Below are positions 39,128 to 53,600 of a stretch of DNA of 64,000 nucleotides, in pieces. The translations under genes were made by a program, and so were the position numbers. The notes under the pieces were generated by a model that was not told the origin of the DNA, did no database searches, and saw only the letters and a program-made list of their open reading frames with translations. This DNA is from Solea solea (lineage: Eukaryota; Chordata; Actinopteri; Pleuronectiformes; Soleidae), in contig NC_081145.1 in assembly GCF_958295425.1 (NCBI RefSeq), forward strand, positions 21,684,465 to 21,748,464, in the 5' to 3' direction. Positions within the stretch are counted from its first letter, which is position 1. Each line of letters begins with the position of its first letter.

Positions 39128-42100
39128 AATACACTGAGAGCAATTTATCACACTGTTTGGAAGAGGGATGTCCCTGGCATATATTATTTTTTAGTTTTTT
39201 TACTATAATGAAATAAAACACTTTTTTAAAGGCTTTATTGCAGTGATGAGGCAATACATTGATTAAATTCAAGTAAGTGCATCTGTTCAATATATAGTCA
39301 CAGGTTAAAAAAAAAAGAAGGGGAAAACACATTTTTTACTTAAGAGTATACGCCAGTAAAAATAGGTAATTTGAAATGCAATAAGACCTTTTATAACACC
39401 TTTTATAAAGTAAAGTGCAGTAACAAATGAAAGAGGTAGACAAACAACAACATAATGTACCTTCATAAAGGTTTAAATATACCCTTGTGTGCATGTCCAG
39501 TAGATATTTATCAGTGCAGGATAGTCCGAGTCCAGTGTGAGCCCTGTGATGTGGCTCAGTGCACACACTGTCTGAGTCAAGCATTCTGCTTTCAAGGACA
39601 CTGGAGTATCAATAGGCCGTGCATAATAAATTCCTGAATGCAGCAGATATTCTATTTTGTGCTCTGGGGTGGGGGGGGGGGGTACATGATCATTAATTGA
39701 ATGTATTTAAAATATAAAGGACACTTCCTCTTGTGAGACCAACACAATGAAACATTTAATCTGTGAAGTAATCAAAGGAACTTAGACCTTTTATGTCATA
39801 TATATTTTACGTTTAAACCCACCCCTCCCCCTTATGACAGAGGGACAGCCAATCCGTCTTCTGTTTGATATTGACATTGGGTTGTGATTGGGATTTCGAA
39901 ATGTCTGGAGCACTTTTCTTTATGTAAAATTGTAATGTTATGTTTTCAAAGTGTTTAACTATTTTCATTTGTCTGTGACATATACCTAAAAAATAACTGG
40001 TCACATGAGCTGTCAATAATTGTCCAATTTGTGAAACTGATAATACTTTTTTTTTTTTACTGTATTTTACTAATAAAATACTAATAAAATACAGTGAAGT
40101 TATTTCAGTGTGCATTGTTTTGTTTTTTTAAACTTTCAATACATGCAAATTATGATATATATAATGACAAACGCAGTAGTATTAAAGACAGATTTTAAAC
40201 ACATTTTAATAGTTTATTTGACACCAGAATACCTGGAAATATACAGTTAAATTTAAAAAAGAAAAAGGAAAAGAAAAATAATAATAAAACATTTTTCTCC
40301 ATTGCTGCACAATTTATCAAGCCGGTGGAAGAAAAAAAATAAAAATGAATTTTTCTATATAATGTGACACCATATTTCTGCACTCACTGCTTCATTCTTA
40401 AATAAATGACCTTGTGTCTGCTATTATCAAACCTTGAGGCACTTGAACGCTGCGAGATGCTTCGTGGCTGTCGAGGTATAGCTGCTGTCATATCGAAACT
40501 AAAAAGGTGAGTGGGAATAGTGAATAAGTGCGTACAGTGGCAGCCATCGTATTTACAAACAGTGAGTCTGGGTCCTCCTCGACGTCACTCTATAAATTAT
40601 ATAATTCCAGTGACACTGCGTCCTGTCATGTACAATGTGTTATGTATTGAAGCCGTATACATTCAAATGGAACATGACACACCAGCAGCTGCTTGTCTCT
40701 GATCATCCCCTCCCTTTTTACAGCGGACACAGAACATTAATCATTCGTTATTGTTTTCAATGGACATGCATCTGTGGCACGTAGAAGAGGATTAGGGACA
40801 TGTAAATAAAAAAAAATGATTAGATTCTTCAATTCTTTCCAAGATGAATGTGTGAATTCTGCCTTTAATCTCAGAAGAGGAACTGAGACTTTTGTGAAGT
40901 GAAACGTCCCTAATCCTCTGTAGAGGTGATCTCATCACTTATACTGCTGATGTGTTCTTTAATGAAGTTGATTCTCTTTACCCTGAGCATTATCTAAGTC
41001 AGGTTTGGCACATTGTTCATTCCTGAGCCTTCTACATGCAGACGAAAGCCCTGCTCCTTTTAAATAGTCTAATTATAACTACTGTGCGATGTGAAAAGGT
41101 GTCAGGTTGATTTTGTAACATGGTCAGCGGTGTGAACGCTTAAACAACAACAAAAAATACAGCAACGCTCACAATCCTGTTAAAATAAAGACAGGCCTCA
41201 ACTTAAAGGTGGGGGGTAGTTTATGAAATGATTAGCAATAGATCCCAGAAAAATTCCTTCTGGGGCAGGAAAACAGTAGAGGTAACATTCAGAATGATTC
41301 TTTCACAACTAAAAACAAAAACACGGAGCTGGAAAAACTGTGTGTTTGTACAGATGGTGCTGTGGTGAGCAGATGAGTGAAAGGGTGAGGTCACTGCAGG
41401 GATAGAAATCTACCATCATTGCTTCACACTGCGTGGGAATGGATGTGGAGACTTTAAAGCAGATCGTGATACTGTTTTGTTTTGAAACACATCTGGCTCT
41501 CTTTCTAAGAAAGGTTTTGCAGCTGGTGATGTATCTGCAATGTCCGACTTTATGACATCTAAGAGTACAAATTAAAGTCAGCATATGTATAATCAGTGTT
41601 AGAACAGTGATGTTTGTGTATTTTTCATTAATAAAAGTGCTGCTCCAGCTTTGAATGACTTAAAGCCATTGGTAACACTCAAGTTAGTGTGACAAAATGG
41701 CTGCCGTGGAAAAAGGCCTATTGGACAAAGTGAAAATGTGACATGATCACTATGTGTTAATCACTTAACATATTACAATTCACCCTGACTGGGACGAAGA
41801 CATTCAAAGCAAATTTCATAAATCTACAGATTTTTTCTTGAGTGTAATTGATGTGGATCAAAGTTGCAGACTGGCCAACAATGACAGCAACAGAGTCACA
41901 AAGTACAGTATATTACAAGTGATATAATGCACAATGCACAGTCAATCTCAAGAAATCAACTTTTCATCATGTGTATGCAAATGAGACAAATATGCTCTCT
42001 CCAGTCGTCGGCCTGAGATGACCTTGCAGTAGCAGCGCTCGGGCAGCAGCACTGTAAAACTATTACAACAAACAAGTGGAGTCACTGTAGCACGACACTG

Positions 42101-43419
42101 GCATTTTCAACTGCATTAGTCAAACTATGTGGGTAACTTGCTGGACTATGAGGAAAAAGTATTATTGCATATATCACACCGACTGTATTTGTGCATATGC
42201 TCTTCGTCCATTTACTACAAACCGACTCATTCCATTTACCCAAGCTCAAAGTGTTGTGTTTTCTTTGGAAGCAAACTGCAGTCACCACATTATTAGGAAC
42301 AGTTCAGATTTGTTTTGCTGTGGTCGTCTGAGCTACTGAAACGTACTATATGTCAGCGCTGACTGCTGCAGTGTGTGTCCCCTGTACCAAGAACCAGCCT
42401 GAGACACGGACGCTCACTCTCACTGAAAACAGCTGCAGACTCATAATTAGAAAAAAAAACAACATCATATAGTCATGAGGAGGGAGGCGAGCTACTGCGT
42501 CATATGATACACATTATGAAATGTTCATACGAGTCATAATTATAGTTGAAGTGGCAATTATGAGGTCAGCTACTATGGTGATTCTCTGTGGTGAGCACAG
42601 TTTTGCTTTCTTTTAAACAAGGGTAGCAGCATTGTGATAATGTTAGCATGTGTATTAAATGGCATAAACATGCAAAAACACCAGTACAGCTCTATAGTAC
42701 TTTATGATTCCATATCTCGGAACAGTTTACATTTAAAATTCAATCCAGTCCTAATCCAGATATTCCCATTCAAATAAAAGATAATAGTTACAAATAAACT
42801 AGACAAATGGGAATTCTGACTGATATTGAGGTGGATTTAAAATGAAATGATCCCAATCTAGTATAAACCAGTCTTAATAATAATCTTAGGGATCAGAACA
42901 ACAAAGTTTCAGCAACTCCAGTCATCAGATTGAACCTCACTTGCAGTATCCACTCTTCAAACTGGGAAAACACAGTAAAAATGCATCAAAGTATACATTT
43001 AAAATTACAAAACCAAGAATCGGCTTGATAAAAAAAAAAAAAAAAAATTACAGTCACAGAATAGTAAATCCCAGTGGCATATGATCACGCGTGTTTCCAT
43101 TGAGAGGAAGATAGGTCATAAATGAAGAGCAATGGCACGTTATTGTTTAAACCACTCTCTGTGCAGAGTTCTCTACACAACCACAGCGTGAGTTAATGTT
43201 TTGTTTTAATCTGTTGGCATCGCAACGGCAACATTTAACACAAAGGCCCTAAACACTGAGAATGAAACTCTGTTTATCTTTTGAATTGGAAGATGATTCA
43301 CAGTTAATAAGCCAGTGGTTGCAGATGTACATTCAGATTGATTACAGCTCTTTGTGTGTGTTTCTACTATATCCTTGGTATCCTGTAAAGCATGGTGAAG
43401 CCCTCCCTGTTCACCAGGT

Positions 43420-43925
43420 ACTGACACACAGTCAGCACTGACTGCACTGTGCACACCCTCTTAGGCCTTTCCAACTTCCAAAAACATTGTTTTGCTTTGT
43501 AATGCACAAAGTCCCTGCACCAAAGAGAGAAAATCCATAGAGGAAAATCTGCATTTTTACACCACAGCACACAGAGACTTGCTGATTCACTGCTGCTGAA
43601 ATCTTTCAAACACTGAATTCACACTTTTTACTAAATGTGACACAAACTTACCAAACGAGGCAGTAGCAGACCAGCAGCTCCCATGTCGCTGCGGACTAAA
43701 AATGATGAGTTTATCTATGGATTTTGGTGCAAACAAGTGGGGAAAATCAGGATAAAGGCCTAGATATTATTACGTGAGCCTTTTGTTAAGTGGCTAAAAT
43801 CAGATTTCCCATGCGTCTCTGCTTGTAACCATGTTTTCAAGCTGGTTCTTGATCCAAGGGTTAGCGCCGACTATGTGTCAGTACCTCTCACAACCACACT
43901 TAGTATAACCTGAACTATCCCTTAA
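43420..43925. mobile_element. palindromic repeat, family B, copy 2
   Basis: AGGTACTGACACA at about 43418-43430 is inverted at about 43877 as TGTGTCAGTACCTCT. Internal stretches GAGGAAAATCTGCATTTTTA and GCCTTTTGTTAAGTGGCT match copy 1 in the same order and orientation. A related fragment is at 20930-20995. Confidence 0.6.
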
Positions 43926-44557
43926 ACACTGCTGGCTAAAGAACAGCTCCACAGGTAGATCCATGGAAAATGGAAGAGCAAGCCTTTCTCAACAATAGGA
44001 ATCAATAATCCTCTCATGGTGGCGCCTCCTCTCTGACACAGCTACAGGATTCTCTCAGTTCTCTCCAAGTTCAGCTCAGCCGGAACAAACACAAACGTCC
44101 TCTCAAAGTAAAGATAAAGTGGTATTTCTGATTCTATGCAGGAACGTCGTGCCTGTCTGTGCTTCCAGAGGCCGCTGAAGCCTTCAGTGTTCACTGAGCC
44201 ATGCGTCAACCTGAAACTGAAAACCCATCACATGCACCTCATGCACTCACTGGCCAGGTTTCTGGAAGTGTGGGGCAAACTTCCCTCTGTCAATTTCTGT
44301 TTTTCAACAAACAGGTGCAACGCTACTGATTTCACATGTCATGGTGGCAGGACTACATGCAGAGTTTCTGAAGCAAGGACGGTCAGGGAGGTAGCATGGG
44401 TGCAGGCGACAGCAGGATTCAGAGCAGGTAGTAAAACATGTGAATCTGAAGTTGAAGCACAGTGATGCTCTAAAGTCAAAGCCCACCAATAACTAATGAC
44501 TAGCGACGCTTCGGAGTGATTTTTCTGTCCCTGTGGATTTCAAAGCTGCTGTCATTG

Positions 44558-44768
44558 TTAAAGGAATACTTCACTGATTTGCATTTAGCTTTGTATTAGT
44601 AGAATAGGGGTAGTATTTTTGTGTCACTGGTGGGCACTTAACAAAGAAAAGAATGACGATATTTCTCAATTCAGTGGAAATTGAGGTTGGGAAGTACAAT
44701 TTTTCAAAAATACTACCCCTATTCTGACAACACAAAGCTAAATGCAAATTGGTGAAGTATTCCTTTAA
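44558..44768. mobile_element. palindromic MITE-like repeat, family A, copy 3
   Basis: TTAAAGGAATACTTCACTG on the left is matched by GTGAAGTATTCCTTTAA on the right, with AATAGGGGTAGTATT and its mirror between. Short core version. It lies in the likely 3' UTR of RIPOR1 or just beyond it. Confidence 0.75.
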
Positions 44769-45341
44769 GTAGCTCTTTACTCTGACAGCTATCGCTAATC
44801 TGGAGGATCTGACAGTAAATCTACGAGAAACCTCTCCGTGTGGTGGTTTCATGGAGCCAGTTTACCAGTCACATGCACAGAAATCACAAATAAAAATCTT
44901 TTATACACATTTTGGCATTTGTAGGGCTATAAAAACAGAAATAATCTGGCAATCAAAGCTTTCTTTTTCTTACATATTCCAAAGTGGAAATATGTGTATG
45001 TGCCTGGGCTATGGGCCAGACATTTGTCCAGTAATCTGACTTCAGTGTCCCACATTTACATTTCATCCTTCTTTTCCTCCCTTTAATCCGTCCTCCAGCA
45101 AGCCAGCGCTCACGATTCCCTCTCTGCAGCGTCTGTACAGTCCAAATGATTTCTCGCAAAGTAGTTGTCACACGCTGATAAAAAAACAAAGTGATGATTT
45201 TTGTAGCTTAATAACTTCAATGTCTGACCAGTGATTAGGGGAGGGATCTATTGTCCCCTCTTTGACAGTGTATATAACATGTATGATGTGTTTTTGTGTG
45301 TGTGTGTGTGTGTGACTGTTGTAGTGTTAGTAGAGGGGTAG

Positions 45342-45344
<3 letters not shown>

Positions 45345-45374
<30 letters not shown>
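45345..45374. repeat. (TG)n microsatellite directly after the RIPOR1 stop codon
   Basis: A TG tract ends two bases left of the stop codon at 45377-45379. A second tract is at 45296-45314. On the transcript both are (CA)n. Confidence 0.95.
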
Positions 45375-45376
<2 letters not shown>

Positions 45377-45378
<2 letters not shown>

Positions 45379-48300
45379 AGAATGCTGTGCTGGCCATGCT
45401 CCCTGGTGCGAAGAGTCTGGGTATGCTGTCCTGAGATAACTCCACATGTCTGTGAGCCATCTTCCCCTCCTCTCCTGTTCCACGTGATGAATGAAATGAA
45501 AATGAAACAAATTGGGAGGGGGGGGAAAAAGTGAATAAAATAACATGAATGAATGAATGAATGAATGATTAAGAGGTCTATGTTGGACAAAGTCAGAAAG
45601 GCAAAAAGCGAAAGACAAAATATGTCTCGTTTCTGCCTTAATCGTTGTCTTATACCACGACATAGGTAAATGGAATAAACAAAGTGAATGGGAATGAGAG
45701 AAATGCAAAGAATCAACAATTTAGTCATCATATTCACAATAATTATATGAGCGAGTCCATATTTTGCTTGAAAATTCATTAATTGTTGAATTTCATCAGC
45801 TCTGCTGGCTTTGGGATCAAGATTCTCACTCAGACTTGTATCATCTCTCAAAGGCTAACCCTCTCTTAGACTCTTTGCTTTAGGTTTCTTTGTAGTGTAG
45901 TTAGTTGTTGCTGGTGTTTTTTCCCCACCAGAGGTGACATATATGTAGGGCAGTTGTATTAAAACAGCACCTTGCTCTCTCTCTGATCTGCCAACGTCTC
46001 TTTTCTCCACAGATTTAATTTTGAGGCTGTAAATGGAGCAGATGAGAAGCAGGAGTGTTGTTCTGAACTGAAATGTTACATGGAACTATTGATTTATTGT
46101 ATAAACTGTACATTTAAGTCAAATTCATTTTCATCTCATTATTACCTACGGTCATTATTTTATTTCACCGCATGGCAAAATAGCTCACTTCATTCTCCCA
46201 CTAACATGTGCATGTGTTATCATTGTGTAAAGTCATTTTTTAGTAAACATGATGGTTGTTATTACCGAGCACTAGCAGCGTTTGTTTGGCAGCATCTCGG
46301 ACTTCGTCCTTGTCCGTCTGACAAAGATACACGAGCTGCTCGATGCTTTCTTTAGCCTGCAACGACGACAGACAGACAGACAGACAGACAGACAGAAAGA
46401 CAGAACACAGTAATCGCTGTAAAATACTGTCAGTGTCAGTGACATTTTTGAGCTAAATCCTGTGTAACATTGCTTAATATAGACGGCTATCACTGATCCA
46501 GGGTGTTTGTTTGGTAATAATTGACAATACTTTATCCAGACAACATGGTGGTCCTCTCTGTTGTGTAGCCAAAAGTTACACTGGACAACAGCTTTAAGGA
46601 CAGTTCTTTAGATTTTTTTTAACCACGTACATTGGATACATGTTGTGAGAATGGAACATATTTGGATTTAGTGTTGGATTTACCTTGAGAGAAGCTAAAG
46701 CCTTGCATCCACACACTCTGGTGTCCACATTGGCGTCCTCCAGCAGCTCCAGACAGTTGACCAAAGCCTGAAGAGGAGGACATTCACAGTGTTTAATGTC
46801 CACTCTGAGGCTGCATTATTTCTTTTCTTTTTTTTCATTATTTCTTTTTATTTCAACAGTTAAAGCCTGAAATGCACTTTCTGCAAACGTCTATGAGTGC
46901 TTAGAAGACTAGTAGCTCCCTGTGGGAGAGTGAACACAGTCTAAATGTTAGTTTTTAGTCAGAAAAAGCTGTCTAATGGTGAGATAAAGTGGCAAAATAA
47001 TTCTTGAGATATCGTAGACGTTATAAATTTCATTAGGTAGGCTTTGGGGTGTGATAGGGCAATATGGAGGCAGATGATCCGCTGTAGATGAGCCTTGAAT
47101 TAAGTGGCTTAAAATCAGCTTTTCCTTGTGTACCTGCTGGCAGATAAGTTTTCACTTCCTCACATGACCACACTTTTCTTACTGTCCTTCCTCTCCTCCT
47201 TCAGTAAGTTTAAGGTAACTTTATACAGTGTGTGTTGTCGTGTCACCTGCTCTCGCTGCTTGGGCTGGGCAGCCATACTTCTCAGTACAGAGCTGGCAGA
47301 GGCCGACACTTTGCCTCGTGGGTCTTTCAGTAACTTGGCCACAGCGTGAAGTCCGTCTCTCCTCAGGCTGCACTCTGCAGGACGCCGCAGAGTGTGGACA
47401 ATCACATCCTGGTCACACGATGCCAGCCTCTGCACCAACCACACTGTAGGAGGGAGGTGTTCTCTGATTAGGTGAATTCTCTGATCATATGTGTGTGCGT
47501 GTGTGTGTGGTGTGGTGTGGTGTGGTGTGGTGTGTGTGTGTGAGCGTGAGGTACCCTCTTCTGCCAGCTCAGTGATGTGTGTCTCTATGTCACTGATGCC
47601 ATTAGCCTCCAAGTACGTCCACACCTGGAACAGTGTCACCATCACTCCGTCTCTGTTGCTGCCCCCTCGCCGTGGCAACCTCTGATCCAGCACTCGCTCA
47701 ACCAGACACAAGAACACTAAACCAAACACATACCAACACGTGGGTTAACATGGCATTCACAAACACACCCAGTTCGACATTCATGACTTGAGGGGACATT
47801 GCATTGACTTACATTCATTTCTTGGAGACTTACTCTAACCTTAACCACAATTACTACTGGCCTAATCCTAATCCTAACCTTAACCCTAACCTCAACCTAA
47901 CCATGAAACATATCTTCACCTTAAAATGTAGTAATTTACATTATGGGGACTTGCTTTTTGTCCCCACAAGGAGGACAAGTCCCCATAATGTGACTGTGTA
48001 AACAGGTTTTGGTCCCCACAACATTAGTAATACCTGGTACACCTGTGCTTGAACACCACACACACACACACACACACACTTGTTGTACCTGTGTCGGCCA
48101 TGCTGCTGGCCTTCTCTGGTAACACCCTGGAGTAGGCTGTAGACAGCGTCATCAGGAAGTTGTCAGCGGAGACACTGTACACACTGCCCTGGCCCACACA
48201 CTGTTGCCATAGTGACACAGCACCCTGACACTGGCTCAGTTGAGGAATAGCTGTGATGGAGAGAAATGTATAATTCTTCACAATCCTTATTTGATACGAC

Positions 48301-49308
48301 TCCCCGAGGTAAAGAGGAGTATAGGTGAAAATGTTAATGTGTCTCTGTGTCTCATTGCGCTTTTAAAATCAAATGAGCTTAACTGACATGAAAATAATTA
48401 GGAGTAATTTAACGTAAGTACGTTAAAGTAACCTTTTAAACATTGGAATAAAAAGACCCCAAACCAGACCAAATAAGTCTAAATGATAAAAATGATCACA
48501 ATAAAGTTTATGGGTAAGCATGCAGAATGCATGAATACTATTAAGTTTAGTCTTTAGTTAATTTGTTTATGATGATCACAGAAAACCATTTCATCAGCAC
48601 ACAGGGAGGAATCAGCTCAATTGTGACTGTGCAGGTGAAAGTGATGGCGGACAAACACCGATTCTTACCATCAGAGGGCTGTCTGAGGCGTTTCGGGTTG
48701 TCTTTGGAGATGTGTCGGACGACTTCGAGCACCCGTGCCTCTCTCAGAAGTCTGTCTAAGGCATACATTTCACCACACCTCAGCGGCCCAAACATACCCA
48801 GCCGCTACACACACACACACACACACACAACAGAGCCACAGAGAACATCGTTCAAACAACAGCACGTTTATGTTTATGAATGAACTGAACAATTTGACAT
48901 TACATTAAGTCTTCAACCTGTCTTTACAGTGACTAACAGGACTGCTGCAGCTTCATGTTGTGTTTCAGTGGACACCACATAATGAGTACAACTTTTCAAA
49001 GACTGCTAACTACTAACGACTGACATTACTGTCACTTTAGCCTAATTTCTTTTTGAATAATAGTAATACCAGTTATTATTAATGGCATATCAATGTCATT
49101 TTGCTATACAAATCATTCAAAGTACTGCTAGAAGCTCGAATAAAACTCCTTTCATTACTTCATATCAGGTGCCAAAACTTTAAACCTTTAACCAGCAAGA
49201 TCAGGACAGAACTGCAGAACGTCAATTGTGTTGAACTGTCTAAATGTCCTTTTGTGTCCAAGATAAGTTGACATAGATAGAGAGATAGATGGATAGATGG
49301 ATAGATAC

Positions 49309-49352
<44 letters not shown>

Positions 49353-50698
49353 CAAGCATCAATGCTGAGCTGGAACCTTGGCAGACTGAATGCAAACACG
49401 TGCACAACAGCGGTGACACATCTGTATCTGAGTGACGGGGGAAATGACTTGAAGACTTGAAAGTGTTGCGACTCTCTTACCAACAACTGAGAGCTGCAGT
49501 ACTTCAAATGGACCACCAGGGTGCAGTCTAAAGTGGCACAGCCTGTGGTGAGGGGGGACGTGGGAGAGGAGGGGCTGTCCCAGCCTCTGTCCTGCAGAGA
49601 CCTGCACATAAAGGAGGAGGAAGAGGGATGTTGTTACTGTGCCAGGGTTCAACTGGATTCTGTTCAGCTCTGGTTGATTTGTCAGTTCTTCGCTCAGTGG
49701 AAAAAATAAAGATGCATAAAGATTAACAGACAATAGGAAACAGACAACACATAGTCAAACTTCATCCACATCCTAATGTAACCCCTTTGGTGTTTCCATA
49801 ATTATCTCTGCATTATTTCTTAATATTATTATAACTAATTCCCTCCTCTCAGTCCCAAAATGTTTATTCTAGCTATTCTAGCAGCTGGTGAGGAGGCAGT
49901 AAATCTGTTCATCAGTCAGTGAGTAAAATATCTCGACTACTTCTGGATGGATTGCTATAAAATGTTTCCTCCCTAATGGGAAACTGGAATCTTTCCTCTA
50001 CTGCCATCATCAGGTCACACTTATCAGGTACATTGTCAAGCAAAATGTGAAGTTCCCATCAGCCACTGCTGTAGTTTGTGTTGAGTACCATTGTGTATAT
50101 TAAAGTAGGGCTGCAATGATTAATTAACTTAGTCAATCATTCAATTAATAAATAATCAAATATTTTAAATGAAAGTTCTTTTGATTTTTCAGCTTCTTAA
50201 ATGAACAACAAACAGGCGGTGGTACTGAATAGGAAAATGTCTTTCTCACATCATGGTGGTTAGGTTTTTTTTCTCATTCATTTACAATCACTACAGTACG
50301 GAAGAAAAAAAACAGCAAAAACTCAGAATTCTGACAGCAGAACATTTGATCTGCGCTTCAGTGATGGTATAATACCGCTCCACTAGATGGCAGCAAGATC
50401 CTGATGGCGATTCTTCACCGTGAACAAATGTAGTTGTGCAAACACAGAAAGGTTATGTATTTGATATAGTAGCCGGTCTTATCTCGTGGATGTAATAAAA
50501 GTTGTCGTCAGAAGAATTCATTTCATGAACTTTCATGAACAGTTGATTTCTCAACACTGACCTGCCATTTCTGTGCTTCTTGTTACCCTTCGTCTCGTCG
50601 TCCTCCTCCCAGTCGGGCGTGTTGAGGAAGTCAAAGCTGCCCAGAGCCGTTTCTACTGTGAGGCTGACCACGCTGGGCGAACGGCTGTGCCTGCCACC
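45377..50698 (-). CDS. ripor1: RIPOR1 C-terminal exons: armadillo-like domain
   Basis: The exons are 50562-50698, 49481-49601, 48669-48804, 48089-48250, 47555-47716, 47247-47443, 46684-46767, 46266-46356 and 45377-45474, covering residues about 700-1094. [85 protein letters not shown] and [19 protein letters not shown] show the alternating helices of ARM/HEAT-type repeats seen in human RIPOR1. The last exon ends [19 protein letters not shown] is followed within three nt by a long (CA)n tract in the 3' UTR. Confidence 0.93.
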
Positions 50699-53600
50699 CT
50701 GCATATAAACACACATACACAACACAGCATTAGTCAGCAGTCAGGTATACCCTTTAAATGCACACGGAATAAAGCACAGATACAAATGCACATCTGTGTA
50801 CGCACAGTTGAATACAACACCTCATCTAATAGTGAATTTCTGTTCCTTCTTTTCATTTAGAACCACGGCACTCATCATCTCAGCCATTGTGACACGTCAT
50901 TCATCATTCAGAAGAAAACAAACTGAACGTTAAAGTGCAACCTTCGCGTGTTTCCTGTGGGAGACGTGGCTCCAGTCAGAGCCTTTATGTCCATAACAGT
51001 ACACACCGTGGTGAAAACTCCCAGTCAGTCCTGGCTCTACCTTAATATCAAACACTGATAACACAGCCCCAAGTCACTGTGAACAGTCAGGACAAAGCAA
51101 CAAGATAAGATTTCATATGAATAGTAATTGTTGATATTCAGTACACATGAAGAATAACAATGAAGAATGAATTTTATAGGCCAGTGCTATAAAAGCCAAA
51201 TTAAATTTAAAAAATGAAAACAAAATGACACATGGGACGTCATGATCATCCAGACAAGGTAGAGCCTGAATTCTTACTCCCATGCCACAAAAAACTTTAT
51301 TAGTAGACATAACATATCGATCTGATGGGGCTTAAAGATCCTGTAAAGCTAATTCAGCGTTTCTTGTCTTCACACATTTGCATACGTTAGAAAAATAGTG
51401 ACTGAGAACATGTGAAAAAAAGAATTATGGAGATAAAACTGGAACTAATTTCTCTCCAGGAGTCGTTTCAAACTGTTTCAGGCATGTCCAAAAATATGGT
51501 GAAAATGTCACTTCTGTTACATTGATATTCTGTACAAACACTGACTGACGTTCGCAGACTTAAAAGCACATTTTTAAACACTAAGAAACTTTTTTAATCA
51601 GTCAAATTTGGTGAGGTGGTTACTAACACCATTCAGAAGTGATTTTTTTTTTTTTATCACATTACAGCAGGATTGATCAATCTCACCCGAGGAAGAGCCA
51701 CATCAGATCGGAATATTGCATCCACTGATTAAGTTTTTTCTGAGGAAAGGCAGTAAGTATGCAGGCTTGAACTTCTTTATTAGACTATGTATTTCGTCAG
51801 CCCTGCACTTTTAGAAGAAAAGGAAATGTGCATATAATCGCTCTATTGATAAACATGATTATCGATATAAACAGCTACATTCACAGCTGTGTTTGAAACA
51901 AAGTGACCATGTGTAACAATGGCCACACATTTGTCTCACTGCATCATTTCATAATTTGAATAATGTCACTGAACCCCCAAGCAGTGGGTCAATGACTCGC
52001 ACTGGTTTTCTGATCCCACTTTGAGAAAGACTGTATTAAACTTATTAAAAATCACTGCAGCTAAATTTTGCTCATTGGTAATATTTTAGGGAACAGTTTC
52101 AAGTAAAAAAAACCAAGAATGTTAAATAAGATCATTATGCATAAGGACCTGGGACAAGACAACTAATAATTAGTTAATAATTTCCCATCCCAACTCATTC
52201 ATCTTAGCTTACATGTGGCAGATATTGAAGCAGCATTTTGCAAACAACAGACGTGGAAAGTAGAAATTTCTGGAAGTGATTCGTCTCCTTCCTCACCTTG
52301 AGTGTGGCCTGCAGCAGCTTCAGCTCTTGTTCCAGGTGTTGTAACTCAGGGAATTGTCCTCTGTAATCATCCAAAGAGGAAACCACAGCTCCCAGTGCAT
52401 CTTCCAGCCCACAGTCCACTGGAACATCACCCTCTCTGGACAGACAATCTGATCCAGCACCTGGAACCTCCTCTTCTACCGACACCAGCCGCGCTACATA
52501 TGTCGCATCCCCGTCCTCTGGTTGTGTGTTGCACTCGAGGGGTGAGACAGTGTTCACGTGTGATGGAGGGTTAGAGTTCATTCCTTCAGTCCTTGGGGAG
52601 GAAGAAGAAGAGAGCACGGGGCTTGGTGTATCCTGTGGCAACGTGACTGAATCGGTGACATTACTGGACGTTGTGTTTTCTTCTCCACAAGGGCTTCCCG
52701 GTGACGCAGCAACGTCTGCAGCAGCTGAGCAGTGCGGTTCAGGGGATCGGCTGCTCGGCACCTGCACTTCATTGTCATCGACGGAGATCCCAGAGGTCAA
52801 AGACATCGCTTCTCCCGATTCGCCGGCTGACCTGTCCGTCAACGCGACGCCATCAGCGCTGCTTTCACTAATGTGGCTCAGAGAGCGCAAGTAGCTGCGT
52901 GAGGCGAGGCCGTTGTTCACCACCCCATCCACTGTTGCACTGGGAGAGCGTCTTTCTGGATCTTCTTCCTCATCGACAGGTTTCGTCACGACAGAGACAG
53001 TCCCCTCCTCCTCTTCCCTGTAAATGGATCATAAAAGTAGTTACAGAGAGAACATGCAGATGCCCTGTAAACTCGGAAGAATTACACTGAACACTTACCT
53101 GCTGCTCTCTGCAAGGGGTTGTGCTGTGATGGGGACCTCACTGATGGAGCGAACTTCACGCCTAGATTTCGGTGGAGTTTGAAAGGAGGAGTCACTGAGA
53201 CAGAAGGAGATGTCAGGCTGTGGGGCGGAACTTCCTGTTACAGCTGGCTGAATCTCTGGCGTCACCACCACTCCCTACACAGCAAAAGAGATGTGGAGCC
53301 ACTGAATCACCAGGACACACACACACAACACAGTAAACAAGCACCACCATGTTCTTCAGTCAAAACAGTGATTTTGTGAAACGTAAACGTAATAAATCAA
53401 TGGGTTAGGGTTATATTCTTGTGCAGCTTAAATTTGATTTTCAGCCAAATTTCCAGTGACTTTGAGCGTCCATATCTCAGGCTGGTTCTCAACATAGGGA
53501 GTATGTAATGCAGTAATATTACTTTGTTAATAGCACAAAGCTGTAGATCAGTGTATCAAGGTTGTTGTTGTTGTTGTGCGTTACCTTATGATGTGTAGAG

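Larger units (their letters stand above)
39150..45376. other. non-coding interval: RIPOR1 3' UTR and RIPOR1-CTCF intergenic DNA
   Basis: I see no coding exon on either strand. The part next to 45376 is the RIPOR1 3' UTR. Candidate minus-strand AATAAA sites (TTTATT on plus) are at about 40213 and 39231, so the UTR end is undetermined. The interval holds a G-run at 39667-39681, a GAAT-family palindrome at 44558-44768, a second palindromic element at about 43420-43925, an A-run at 43030-43046 and AT-rich unique sequence. Confidence 0.5.

Noticed and set aside
44136..44465. 109-codon open frame on the plus strand
   Set aside because: It is isolated, has no splice partners or recognisable domain, and lies antisense to the probable RIPOR1 3' UTR.
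47509..47530. TGTGG tandem repeat as a CRISPR-like or regulatory array
   Set aside because: It is a short perfect minisatellite of a few 5-bp units without spacers, in a RIPOR1 intron.
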